Source: JANLQX01 sp031368215 (lineage in GTDB: Bacteria; Actinomycetota; Acidimicrobiia; Acidimicrobiales; JANYDT01). From it: 7,939 nt of DNA. Under the pieces are notes generated by a model. It made no database searches and was not told the DNA's origin. It saw nothing but the letters and a program-made list of their open reading frames with translations. The stretch is taken from assembly GCA_031368215.1 (NCBI GenBank), contig JANLRD010000282.1, forward strand, positions 1 through 7,939. Reading direction: 5' to 3'. Below, piece by piece: positions 1 to 5,642 of this stretch (positions are counted from its first letter, which is position 1; every line of letters begins with the position of its first letter). The position numbers and the translations under genes were made by a program.

Positions 1-205
1 GCTGATTGCCGGACCGTTGTTTGTGCACTGAGCATCACGCCACCGCTCTGCTTGCTGATTGCCGGACCGTTGTTTGTGCTCTGAGCATCACGCCACCGCT
101 CTGCTTGCTGACTGCCGGACCGTTGTTTGTGCACTGAGCATCACGCCACCGCTCTGCTTGCTGATTGCCGGACCGTTGTTGCTGACTTCACGCATCACGC
201 CACCG
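1..205. repeat. 53-bp tandem repeat at the 3' end of the E1-alpha gene
   Basis: Three nearly identical 53-bp units lie at 1-53, 54-106 and 107-159. They differ by single bases (GCACTG versus GCTCTG; CTGATT versus CTGACT). A fourth copy starts at 160, matches for about 21 bases, diverges, then rejoins the unit at the end of the E1-alpha gene. The 14-mer GCATCACGCCACCG occurs at 32, 85, 138 and again at 192, where it spans the E1-alpha stop codon. Each unit therefore carries a copy of that gene's last codons. The first unit begins at the window edge, so the array may continue to the left. The units are contiguous with no unique spacers, so this is not a CRISPR array. The near-identity suggests recent expansion. 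Confidence 0.93.
88..195 (-). other. Possible repeat-encoded micro-ORF chain overlapping the E1-alpha stop
   Basis: On the minus strand the E1-alpha stop is part of TGATG, so an ATG at 195-193 overlaps it by one base. That frame is open for 35 codons and stops at 90-88, again in TGATG. Within the array each 53-bp unit (18 codons minus one base) can be read as a 17-residue peptide of the form MLSAQTTVRQSASRAVA or MLRAQTTVRQSASRAVA. Its stop overlaps the ATG of the next unit. The start/stop overlaps are seen directly; translation is not shown. A purely mechanical origin by duplication of the gene junction is more likely than a functional peptide. Confidence 0.15.
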
Positions 206-1175
206 ACATCTTGGTATAGACGTCTTCCAAGAGCTGATCGCTGTTCGGCAGCGGGCTGGCCTCGGCGAACTCGATGGCGTCGGCGATATCGGCGCGCTGG
301 GTGGCCCATTCTTCGGCAGCTTCTTCGGCCGACATGATGTTGAGCGATGCGAGGCGAGCCTCGAGGCTGAAGATCGGATCGCGCTGCTTCCAGATCTCCA
401 CCTCGGAGTCGGGGCGGTACTTGAGGCCCAGGTTCTGCACGCCGTGGTGGTTGTAATAGCGATACGTCTTGGCCTCGAGCAGCGTGGGCCCCTTGCCCTC
501 ACGAGCGCGGGCGATTGCCTCCGCCGCCGCTTCGTAGACGGCGACAGAATCCATTCCATCGACGATGACGCCGGGCATCCCGTAGCCCTGGGCGCGATCG
601 ACGATGTCGGTGATCGCCATCGTCTTGTCGCGTGGGGTGAACTCGCCGTATTCGTTGTTCTCGCAGGCGAACACGATCGGCAGTCGCAATGCGCATGCCA
701 TGTTCGCGGCCTCATGAAAGGCCCCGATGTTCGTCGCTCCATCGCCGAAGAACGCCACGGCGACATTGCCGTCATCGCGGTACTTGTGGGTGAACGCCGC
801 GCCGACAGCAATAGGCGAGCCAGCGCCGACGATGCCGTTGGCGCCGAGCATGCCGAGGTCGAGCGAGCTGATGTGCATCGAGCCACCCTTCCCGTTGCAG
901 TAGCCGGTGGCCTTGGCCATGAGTTCGGCCATCATCGGACGGAAGAGCCCACCCTTCGCCACGAGGTGCCCGTGACCGCGATGTGTCGACGTGATGGAGT
1001 CGGCGTTGGTGAGATTCGCGCACACTCCAGCAGCCACGGCTTCTTCGCCCACGTAGAGGTGCAGGAAGCCGGGAAGCTTGCCCGCCTCGGCGAGTCGCCC
1101 GGCGGCCTCTTCGAAGAGGCGGATGCGGACCATGCGCCGATGAAGATCGCGCAGGGTGTCCTTGGAGAGTTCCAT
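195..1175 (-). CDS. Thiamine-diphosphate-dependent dehydrogenase E1 component, alpha subunit (pyruvate/acetoin/2-oxoacid type)
   Basis: This 326-aa protein has the length and layout of bacterial E1-alpha/AcoA proteins, which with E1-beta decarboxylate a 2-oxoacid or cleave acetoin and pass the acyl group to an E2 lipoyl enzyme. Visible motifs are HRGHGH at residues 65-70, the ThDP/Mg motif starting GDGATN at 144 and ending ENN at 172-174, and the C-terminal loop TYRYYNHHG near 237-245. In that loop the family usually has RxxGHS; here the His is kept (H243), but the preceding Gly is Asn and the following Ser is His. The start at 1175 follows AAAGGA six bases upstream; a longer frame to 1331 only overlaps the ThuA gene. 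It is last in the SDR-ThuA-E1 operon, 23 bases after the ThuA stop. No E1-beta is visible; it may lie beyond the left edge or elsewhere. The substrate is unknown. Confidence 0.9.
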   Translation of the reverse strand: MELSKDTLRDLHRRMVRIRLFEEAAGRLAEAGKLPGFLHLYVGEEAVAAGVCANLTNADSITSTHRGHGHLVAKGGLFRPMMAELMAKATGYCNGKGGSMHISSLDLGMLGANGIVGAGSPIAVGAAFTHKYRDDGNVAVAFFGDGATNIGAFHEAANMACALRLPIVFACENNEYGEFTPRDKTMAITDIVDRAQGYGMPGVIVDGMDSVAVYEAAAEAIARAREGKGPTLLEAKTYRYYNHHGVQNLGLKYRPDSEVEIWKQRDPIFSLEARLASLNIMSAEEAAEEWATQRADIADAIEFAEASPLPNSDQLLEDVYTKMSVA

Positions 1176-1198
1176 CTGGGTCCTTTGAAAGCGTGGGA

Positions 1199-1978
1199 TT
1201 AGGCGGTAGCGCCAAGGCTCCAGCGAATGCCGCGCCGGAGGAGTTCGTAGTACTGCGGTTCGTCCCATGAACCGCGCTCGATGCGCGGGTAGTACGCAAT
1301 TCGAGGGACCATGTCGTAGTGACCGCGGCAATGGCCGAGGGTGTTGTAGAGCACGGCACCAGTGCCGAGCTCGCGGAGGTACATCACGAGGTGCTCATCG
1401 GTGCCCCTCGTCTCCACGCTCCAGTCCGACTCCGCGAACCCCGTCGCCTCACCACTCCAGTTCGTGTGAAGAAGCGGGGTGAGCATGGATCGGTCGGCGT
1501 ACTCACTGAGATACAGCTCGTCGTTCGTTTCGAAAGAACTGAGGCTGGCGACCAGCCAATTGTCGGGTGCGCTCACGTCGACCCGGTAGGGCTGATGAAT
1601 CGGCGGATGAAACGGCGGGTGCGCGACGAACTGGCTACCGAGTGTGTCGGCCCAGAGCGGGAAGCAGCGCGGTGCTTCCACGCCATTGGGCCCGGAGAGA
1701 TCGAGGGCGGAGTTGGTGCCGTGGAGCGCCAGCCAGCGTCCACCGCCCTCGACCCACGAACGAATCGCCTGCTGCGCTGCTTCGCTTGGACGGACGTCGC
1801 AGGTGTAGCTGATGAGCACGGTGCCAGCCGTGATCGACGTGGTGTCTTCGTAGTCGGCGAGCACCTTCACCCGGAGGTGCTCGTGCTCGGCCAGGAGTTT
1901 GAGCAACTCCAGTCGGGCATAGTCGAAGTCGTGGTGGAGGCCTCCAGCCACAAGGCAGGCGTTGATTCGCTCAGCCAT
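1199..1978 (-). CDS. ThuA-like domain protein (class I glutamine amidotransferase-like fold)
   Basis: The protein has 259 aa. It shows the ThuA pattern: a beta strand then ALHGTN at residues 85-89 after the glycine-rich turn VEGGGRW, an HPPFHPP stretch at 120-126, and YNTLGH at 211-216 followed by CRGHYDM. ThuA proteins are linked to trehalose or sugar utilisation in rhizobia, and many homologues sit in catabolic operons with no proven reaction. No Cys in a canonical amidotransferase nucleophile elbow is apparent, so glutaminase activity is unlikely. The start at 1978 lies seven bases after the upstream SDR stop, with GAGACG as a weak ribosome-binding site, which suggests translational coupling. 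An upstream ATG at 2014 is in frame but would overlap the SDR. The family call is fairly secure; the function within this operon is unknown. Confidence 0.82.
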   Translation of the reverse strand: MAERINACLVAGGLHHDFDYARLELLKLLAEHEHLRVKVLADYEDTTSITAGTVLISYTCDVRPSEAAQQAIRSWVEGGGRWLALHGTNSALDLSGPNGVEAPRCFPLWADTLGSQFVAHPPFHPPIHQPYRVDVSAPDNWLVASLSSFETNDELYLSEYADRSMLTPLLHTNWSGEATGFAESDWSVETRGTDEHLVMYLRELGTGAVLYNTLGHCRGHYDMVPRIAYYPRIERGSWDEPQYYELLRRGIRWSLGATA

Positions 1979-1985
1979 CTGCGTC

Positions 1986-2747
1986 TCAGTAGTTGATGCG
2001 CTTGAGGAAGCCACCGTCGACGGTGAGGTTCACGCCGTTGATGTGCTTGGCGCGGTCACTCACGAGAAAGGCAACGGCGTCGGCGACGTCTTGGGCCACG
2101 CCCATCTTGCCTCCGGGATGGCCCTTCTCGGTCGCCTCGAAGAACGTCGCCATGCCCTGCTTGATCTTGTCCCAATCGCCGCCCTCGATGAAGATCGGCC
2201 CGGGCGACACGACGTTGCAGCGGATGCCCTTGGCGCCGAGGACCTGGGCCTGGCCGAGCGTCCAGTTGGTGACGGCCGCCTTGAAGGCGCTGTAGCTCCC
2301 GCTGCCACTCGCGAAGTGTTCGGCAACCGCCGTGGTGCCGATGCTGATCAACGATCCGCCGCGTTCGGCGAGGAACGGCGTGGCCGCCTCGACGGAGTGC
2401 AGCAGGGCCATGAGATCGATCTCGAAGTTGTTCTTCCAACCCTCGAGCTTGCGAGCCGGTTTCCCGGACGTGTTGTGGACAAAGATGTCGATCCCGCCGA
2501 GGGCTTCAGCCGATGACGTGATCCAGGCCTTGAGGGCATCGCCATCGGCGGCGTCAACGGCTGCGCCGACGACCTTGCCTTTGCCCTTGGCCGACATTTC
2601 GGCGACGGCGGTCTCGACGTCGGCGGCCGTGCGAGCGCAGATCGCCACGGAGGCACCTTCGCCAAGAAGGGTTTCGGCGATGGCACGCCCGAGCCCCTTG
2701 GTTGCTCCGGTGACCAGCGCGCGCTTACCAGTGAGTTCCAGGTCCAT
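1986..2747 (-). CDS. Short-chain dehydrogenase/reductase, divergent active site
   Basis: This 253-aa classical-length SDR has a Rossmann motif TGATKGLG at residues 13-20. ARTAADV follows the second strand; Arg39 there suggests NADP(H) preference. The active-site pair is Y152-SAF-K156, and the C-terminus has NLTVDGGF. Three usual landmarks are altered. NNAG is HNTSG (91-95), the catalytic Ser 13 residues before Tyr is Thr139 (in SIGTTA), and the tetrad Asn region reads EIDLMA with Asp111. The Tyr and Lys needed for hydride chemistry remain, so it is probably an active oxidoreductase with changed proton relay or substrate pocket. The start at 2747 has a strong GAGGAG six bases upstream. It is first in the operon with ThuA and E1-alpha. 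The substrate cannot be assigned. Confidence 0.9.
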   Translation of the reverse strand: MDLELTGKRALVTGATKGLGRAIAETLLGEGASVAICARTAADVETAVAEMSAKGKGKVVGAAVDAADGDALKAWITSSAEALGGIDIFVHNTSGKPARKLEGWKNNFEIDLMALLHSVEAATPFLAERGGSLISIGTTAVAEHFASGSGSYSAFKAAVTNWTLGQAQVLGAKGIRCNVVSPGPIFIEGGDWDKIKQGMATFFEATEKGHPGGKMGVAQDVADAVAFLVSDRAKHINGVNLTVDGGFLKRINY

Positions 2748-2753
2748 GTCGTT

Positions 2754-2759
2754 CTCCTC
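2754..2759 (-). promoter_or_regulatory. Strong ribosome-binding site of the first SDR
   Basis: The minus strand reads GAGGAG here, six bases before the ATG at 2747. It is one of the best Shine-Dalgarno sequences in the window and fixes the start of the operon's first gene. Confidence 0.85.
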
Positions 2760-2796
2760 AAATTGATGCTGCGTTGGCTCGCCCGGCGGGGCGACA

Positions 2797-2802
2797 AAAG
2801 TA
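2797..2802 (-). promoter_or_regulatory. Possible -10 element of the SDR-ThuA-E1 operon
   Basis: The minus strand has TACTTT (a TANNNT match) about 50 bases before the SDR start, preceded by CTGAACTGACCGTCCGAT. That stretch contains an imperfect palindrome, GGACGGTCAGTTC on the plus strand at about 2806-2818. No convincing -35 box is visible. It is a weak prediction, placed because the operon needs a promoter in the 2748-2990 gap. Confidence 0.22.
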
Positions 2803-2874
2803 ATCGGACGGTCAGTTCAGCACCGACCCGCCGAGACCGCAATACGGCCGCCCGAGCCGGGTCAGCCGGAGTTA

Positions 2875-2972
2875 CTGGGTCGGCTGGAGTCGCTGGGTCG
2901 GCTGGAACAGCAAAATCGCACAAATCCCGACCCAACGCACGAATCCCGACCCAGCTTGCTGGGCTGACCCAG
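2875..2972. repeat. Symmetric array of CTGGGTCGG / CCGACCCAG repeats
   Basis: CTGGGTCGGCTGGA occurs at 2875-2888 and 2893-2906 (18-bp period), with a diverged copy (CCGGGTCAGCCGGA) just upstream at 2857-2870. The opposite orientation follows: AATCCCGACCCA at 2923-2934 and 2942-2953 (19-bp period). CTGGGTCGG at 2893-2901 and CCGACCCAG at 2946-2954 are exact inverted repeats with a 44-base loop. A small perfect hairpin, CTGGG-CTGA-CCCAG, sits at 2959-2972. The array lies just beyond the acyl-CoA dehydrogenase stop and before the SDR promoter region. It could act as a terminator-like structure, a multi-site operator or a dispersed genomic repeat. There is no T-tract. Confidence 0.8.
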
Positions 2973-2990
2973 TGCAGCACCGTCAAGTAT

Positions 2991-4259
2991 TCAGCGAGGG
3001 GTGTCCTTCCAGGACGTGTTCTTGTCGACCCGCGGTTCCGCCGGAAGACCGAGGACGCGTTCGCCGATGATGTTTCGCTGCACCTCGTCGGACCCGCCGG
3101 CAATGCGGTATCCCGGCGCGCCGAGCACGTGCTCGCCCCAGGCGTAGGTGCCCCATTCACCGGTGTCGGCGACCAATTGGGGGCCGAGCACCGTGGTGAT
3201 GGCGACAGACATCGCTGTCATGCCCTCGGTCCAGACGAGCTTTCCGAGCGAGCCCTCTGGCCCTGGAGGTGCGCCAGCCGCTCGCATGTCGGCAGCACGC
3301 CGATTCACGAACCCCTCGATCCGCATGTGCATGTACGCCTTTACGAGGGCCTCACGCACCGCCGGCTCCTTGTCGCGCCCGAGCGCCTTGGCGGTGCCGA
3401 CAAGCTTGGACCAGGTGCCGCCGGGTCGGGCCGAGCCGCCGTCGCTGCCGGAATGGTCGCGTTCGAATCCGAGGGTGGTGAGGGCGACGTTCCAGCCGTC
3501 ACCGACATTGCCGAGCCGCAGCGAATCGGGCACTCGGACGTCGTTGAAGAAAACCTCGTTGAACGATGAACCGCCGCTCATCTGTTTGATCGGCCGGATC
3601 TCGATACCGGGGAGATCCATCGGGATGATGAACGCTGTCATGCCCTTGTGCTTGGCGACGTCGACATCGGACCTGGCGATCAGCTCGCCCCACTTGGAAA
3701 ATTGCGCCCCGCTGCTCCACACCTTCTGGCCATTGACGATCCACTCGTCGCCGTCGCGCACGGCGCGACACCCGAGCGAGGCAAGGTCCGATCCGGCGCC
3801 TGGTTCGGAGAACAGTTGGCAGCACAGCGACTTGGTGGCGAGGAACTCCCCGACCCAGCGCTCCTTCTGTTCCGGTGTCCCGAACTTGGCGATGGTCGGA
3901 GCGATCAGACCGACGGTCACGCCGAACGTCTCGTGGCGGGTCGGCGTCTCATACTGCGACTCGAGCTTGGAGAACGCCCGGGCGTATTCCTTGGAAAGCC
4001 CGAGACCACCGAACTCGGGCGGCGACGTGATGGCGTGGTACCCCTTCTCCGCCTTCTTCTTCTGCCAGTCGGTCATCGAATCGAGGAGTGCCTTTTCCTC
4101 CTCGAAGGACAGCGCGTGGAATATGGCCACGCTGAACTCGCCGGTGCCCCACGGTGTTTCTTGACCCGATGTCGCCTTCTTCGGGGTTCCGTTGGTTTCG
4201 AGCCACGCCTTCGCCTGCGTGGTGAACTCTTCGAGGTTTGGTTGACTCACGGTCGACAT
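2991..4259 (-). CDS. Acyl-CoA dehydrogenase family protein (FadE-like)
   Basis: The protein has 422 aa with the family's N-terminal helical, middle beta and C-terminal helical layout. The FAD/substrate signature LFSEPGAGSD is at residues 149-158, and the middle domain has WIVNGQKVWSSGA. The C-terminus has GGSDEVQRN at 388-396 and ends with GERVLGLPAEP. It should desaturate an acyl-CoA between C-alpha and C-beta, passing electrons to ETF. At the MCAD-type catalytic Glu position, just before the T/S-x-x-I/V-Q motif, there is Gly388. Glu266 in LGFERDHSG instead matches the helix position used by isovaleryl-CoA dehydrogenase and some actinobacterial steroid FadE proteins, so it is the likely base. 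The start at 4259 has only a weak GAAAG upstream; an in-frame extension to 4508 would run into the TetR gene. It is divergent from that regulator, which may control it. Confidence 0.92.
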   Translation of the reverse strand: MSTVSQPNLEEFTTQAKAWLETNGTPKKATSGQETPWGTGEFSVAIFHALSFEEEKALLDSMTDWQKKKAEKGYHAITSPPEFGGLGLSKEYARAFSKLESQYETPTRHETFGVTVGLIAPTIAKFGTPEQKERWVGEFLATKSLCCQLFSEPGAGSDLASLGCRAVRDGDEWIVNGQKVWSSGAQFSKWGELIARSDVDVAKHKGMTAFIIPMDLPGIEIRPIKQMSGGSSFNEVFFNDVRVPDSLRLGNVGDGWNVALTTLGFERDHSGSDGGSARPGGTWSKLVGTAKALGRDKEPAVREALVKAYMHMRIEGFVNRRAADMRAAGAPPGPEGSLGKLVWTEGMTAMSVAITTVLGPQLVADTGEWGTYAWGEHVLGAPGYRIAGGSDEVQRNIIGERVLGLPAEPRVDKNTSWKDTPR

Positions 4260-4393
4260 CGCTTTCGTTGGTGCTCGGCAGTCCTTGGTGCTCGTAGACG
4301 CACTGCATCGATTCGACCACAGAGGAGCGAGAAACGCCGAATTGATCGGCTGGTTACTTCCCCTGGCCGGGATGTCCCCGTACGCTTGGCGCC
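4260..4393. promoter_or_regulatory. Divergent control region between the acyl-CoA dehydrogenase and TetR genes
   Basis: This 134-bp gap holds three candidate elements. A 10-bp direct repeat TTGGTGCTCG lies at 4268-4277 and 4285-4294 (17-bp spacing), immediately upstream of the dehydrogenase. A dyad GCCGA-attga-TCGGC lies at 4336-4350. A dyad CGGG-atgtc-CCCG lies at 4368-4380. TACGCT at 4381-4386 fits TANNNT and ends seven bases before the TetR GTG, which suggests a leaderless transcript. TetR regulators often bind dyads in the divergent gap next to their gene, so self- and neighbour regulation is plausible, but no single dyad is long enough to be convincing. Confidence 0.4.
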
Positions 4394-5056
4394 GTGCCCA
4401 AAAAGCCAAGTCGGCTCGGCCGTCCCCCGTCATCGAGCTCGGTGGAGACTCGTGAGCGAATCGTCGAGATCGCGATCCAGGCGTACGCCGAGCTCGGCTA
4501 CGAGGCAACGACCAACAAGTTCATCGCCGCCAAAGCCGGCATCACCACCGGCGCGCTTTATCACTACTTCGATTCGAAGATCCTCATGTACCGGGCGGCC
4601 TACGAGCATGTGCAGTCGGCCATCTACGACCGATTCGCCGTCGCTCTCGCCGACGTCGAGGGTTTCATCCCTCGCCTCGAGGCGGTCCTCGAAGCGGCCC
4701 ACGCCCTCAACCGAGATGAGCCGTGGCTGGCCCGGTTCATTGGCGCGGCACGCGTCGACATGGCCCGTCACGATGACCTTCGCACTGGGCTGGGGCGGCC
4801 GACCGCGCAGGGATACACGTTCTTCGACACGCTCGTCGATGAGGGCATCGCCGCCGGTGAGCTCGACCCGTCTCAGCGCAATCCCCTCCGGGCCTTCATC
4901 CGGATCATCGTCGTCGGGCTCACCGATGGGGCCTCGGACGACAACGAGCGTCACCGTCAAGCGGTTGATGCCGTGAGGGCGGCGATCAACGGGCGGCTGT
5001 TCGGCGCCGGGGCGCTGCGATCGATTCCTGCACCCCGCGTCCGCCACGCCGGCTGA
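4394..5056 (+). CDS. TetR/AcrR-family transcriptional regulator
   Basis: The protein has 220 aa, the usual TetR length. The N-terminal DNA-binding domain covers about residues 18-65. Helix 1 contains RERIVEIAIQAYAELGYEATT, and the helix-turn-helix follows as IAAKAGITTGALYHYF (44-59) with the SK that opens helix 4. The rest is an all-helical ligand-binding and dimer domain with no recognisable specificity. Such proteins usually repress a neighbouring operon until a substrate or acyl-CoA binds. The gene starts with GTG and has no Shine-Dalgarno; a TANNNT box just upstream suggests leaderless expression. It is divergent from the acyl-CoA dehydrogenase and convergent with the SnoaL-like gene. Which of the local operators it binds is unknown. 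Confidence 0.93.
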   Translation: MPKKPSRLGRPPSSSSVETRERIVEIAIQAYAELGYEATTNKFIAAKAGITTGALYHYFDSKILMYRAAYEHVQSAIYDRFAVALADVEGFIPRLEAVLEAAHALNRDEPWLARFIGAARVDMARHDDLRTGLGRPTAQGYTFFDTLVDEGIAAGELDPSQRNPLRAFIRIIVVGLTDGASDDNERHRQAVDAVRAAINGRLFGAGALRSIPAPRVRHAG

Positions 5057-5099
5057 CGGGTCTGCGTACCAGGACCGTTACGGGCGTGCGACTCGGACG
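5038..5099. terminator. Nested inverted repeat between convergent genes
   Basis: CGTCCG (5038-5043) pairs with CGGACG (5094-5099). Inside it, CACGCC (5045-5050) pairs with GGCGTG (5083-5088), and an ACGG/CCGT pair lies further in. The structure covers the 3' ends of the TetR and SnoaL-like genes and the 21 bases between them, a fitting place for a bidirectional terminator. Bulges, a long loop and the lack of a T-run keep confidence low. Confidence 0.25.
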
Positions 5100-5509
5100 T
5101 TGCCGTCTGTCCAGTCGACGGCGATCTCGCGACGGATGATCCTCCAACCGTCGGGTGTTCGGACGTAGCGGTCGAGGTAGCGGCCGGCCACGATGTAGTT
5201 CGGTCCGCCTTCGGCAGCACGCCGCACGTGTTGGGCGTGAAGGTAGCAGCGACCCGTCGCCTCGTCACCGGTGACGGTGATCTGGTGGTTCGAGATGATG
5301 TGCTGACTGGCATCGAGGGGCCCGAGCGCCCCTCGGATTCGTTCGATGATCGACTCGATGCCGTTGCGCTCGTCGCCAAGCAGCGCGGTGGCCTCGGGCA
5401 GGAAGATGCGTCGGAGGTTCTCGAAGTTCTTCGAGTCGATGGTCCAGCAGTAGTCGATCGTCAGGTCGATGATCGCCTGACGGTCGGCGGCAAGGTCATA
5501 CAAGCTCAT
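5078..5509 (-). CDS. SnoaL-like / NTF2-like family protein
   Basis: The protein has 143 aa, typical of single-domain SnoaL-like alpha+beta barrel proteins. The N-terminal helix pattern AADRQAIIDLTIDYCWTIDS is followed by LRRIFLPEATALLGDE, SQHIISNHQITVTGDEATGRCYLHAQHV, and GRYLDRYVRTPDGWRIIRREI, which are landmarks of this group. Members act as isomerases, dehydratases or cyclases on small hydrophobic substrates, and many have no known reaction. The start at 5509 (MSLYD) is preferred to the ATG at 5521. The 5509 ATG forms ATGA, the same overlap found at the upstream SDR stop, and the AGAGG motif directly abuts the 5521 ATG, leaving no spacer. It is downstream of the SDR at 5616-6422 and probably co-transcribed with it. 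Confidence 0.85.
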   Translation of the reverse strand: MSLYDLAADRQAIIDLTIDYCWTIDSKNFENLRRIFLPEATALLGDERNGIESIIERIRGALGPLDASQHIISNHQITVTGDEATGRCYLHAQHVRRAAEGGPNYIVAGRYLDRYVRTPDGWRIIRREIAVDWTDGNVRVARP

Positions 5510-5619
5510 ATCAGTGTCCATCCTCTGTCGACTCTGCTTGATCGTTGAGCGGTGTCGAGCTCATACCGGCGTCCATCCTCCATCGACTCTGCTTGATCGC
5601 TGCTGTCGTTGGTTTTCAT
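5506..5619 (-). CDS. Possible 37-aa coupled small ORF formed by the 55-bp repeat
   Basis: The ATG at 5619-5617 overlaps the SDR stop in ATGA. The frame is open for 37 codons, and its stop at 5508-5506 overlaps the SnoaL-like ATG, again in ATGA. The peptide begins MKTNDSSDQAES and ends DRGWTLI, its last five residues matching those of the SDR because they are encoded by a repeat copy of the SDR 3' end. GGAGG lies 12 bases upstream. No family is recognised. It would join the two genes by translational coupling. It may equally be an accidental by-product of two 55-bp duplications, which shift the frame just enough to keep the overlap. Confidence 0.27.
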   Translation of the reverse strand: MKTNDSSDQAESMEDGRRYELDTAQRSSRVDRGWTLI

Positions 5620-5642
5620 ATCAGTGTCCATCCTCCATCGAC
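5506..5642. repeat. 55-bp tandem repeat at the SDR / SnoaL-like junction
   Basis: Copies begin at 5506, 5561 and 5616, exactly 55 bases apart. The third is the 3' end of the SDR gene itself and matches for about 27 bases. The shared core is TCATAyCrGyGTCCATCCTC followed by yrTCGAC; the first two copies also share TCTGCTTGATCG. On the minus strand each copy reproduces the SDR ending (codons for WTLI and stop in the first and third) with the ATGA overlap. The first copy supplies the start codon of the SnoaL-like gene. Confidence 0.9.

Noticed and set aside
1..180. CRISPR array
   Set aside because: The 53-bp units are contiguous and nearly identical with no unique spacers.
444..1202. Plus-strand open frame of 252 codons
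   Set aside because: Antisense to the E1-alpha gene, whose motifs are clear; a high-GC shadow frame.
3148..4164. Plus-strand open frame of 338 codons
   Set aside because: Antisense to conserved acyl-CoA dehydrogenase coding sequence; no recognisable motif.
3648..4976. Long plus-strand open frame of 442 codons
   Set aside because: It is antisense to the acyl-CoA dehydrogenase and out of frame with the TetR gene; its translation is low-complexity and Arg/Ser/Pro-rich with no family pattern.
5510..5521. Start of the SnoaL-like gene at ATG 5521
   Set aside because: AGAGG directly abuts that ATG with no spacer, and the sequence belongs to the duplicated SDR tail. The ATG at 5509 has the ATGA overlap.
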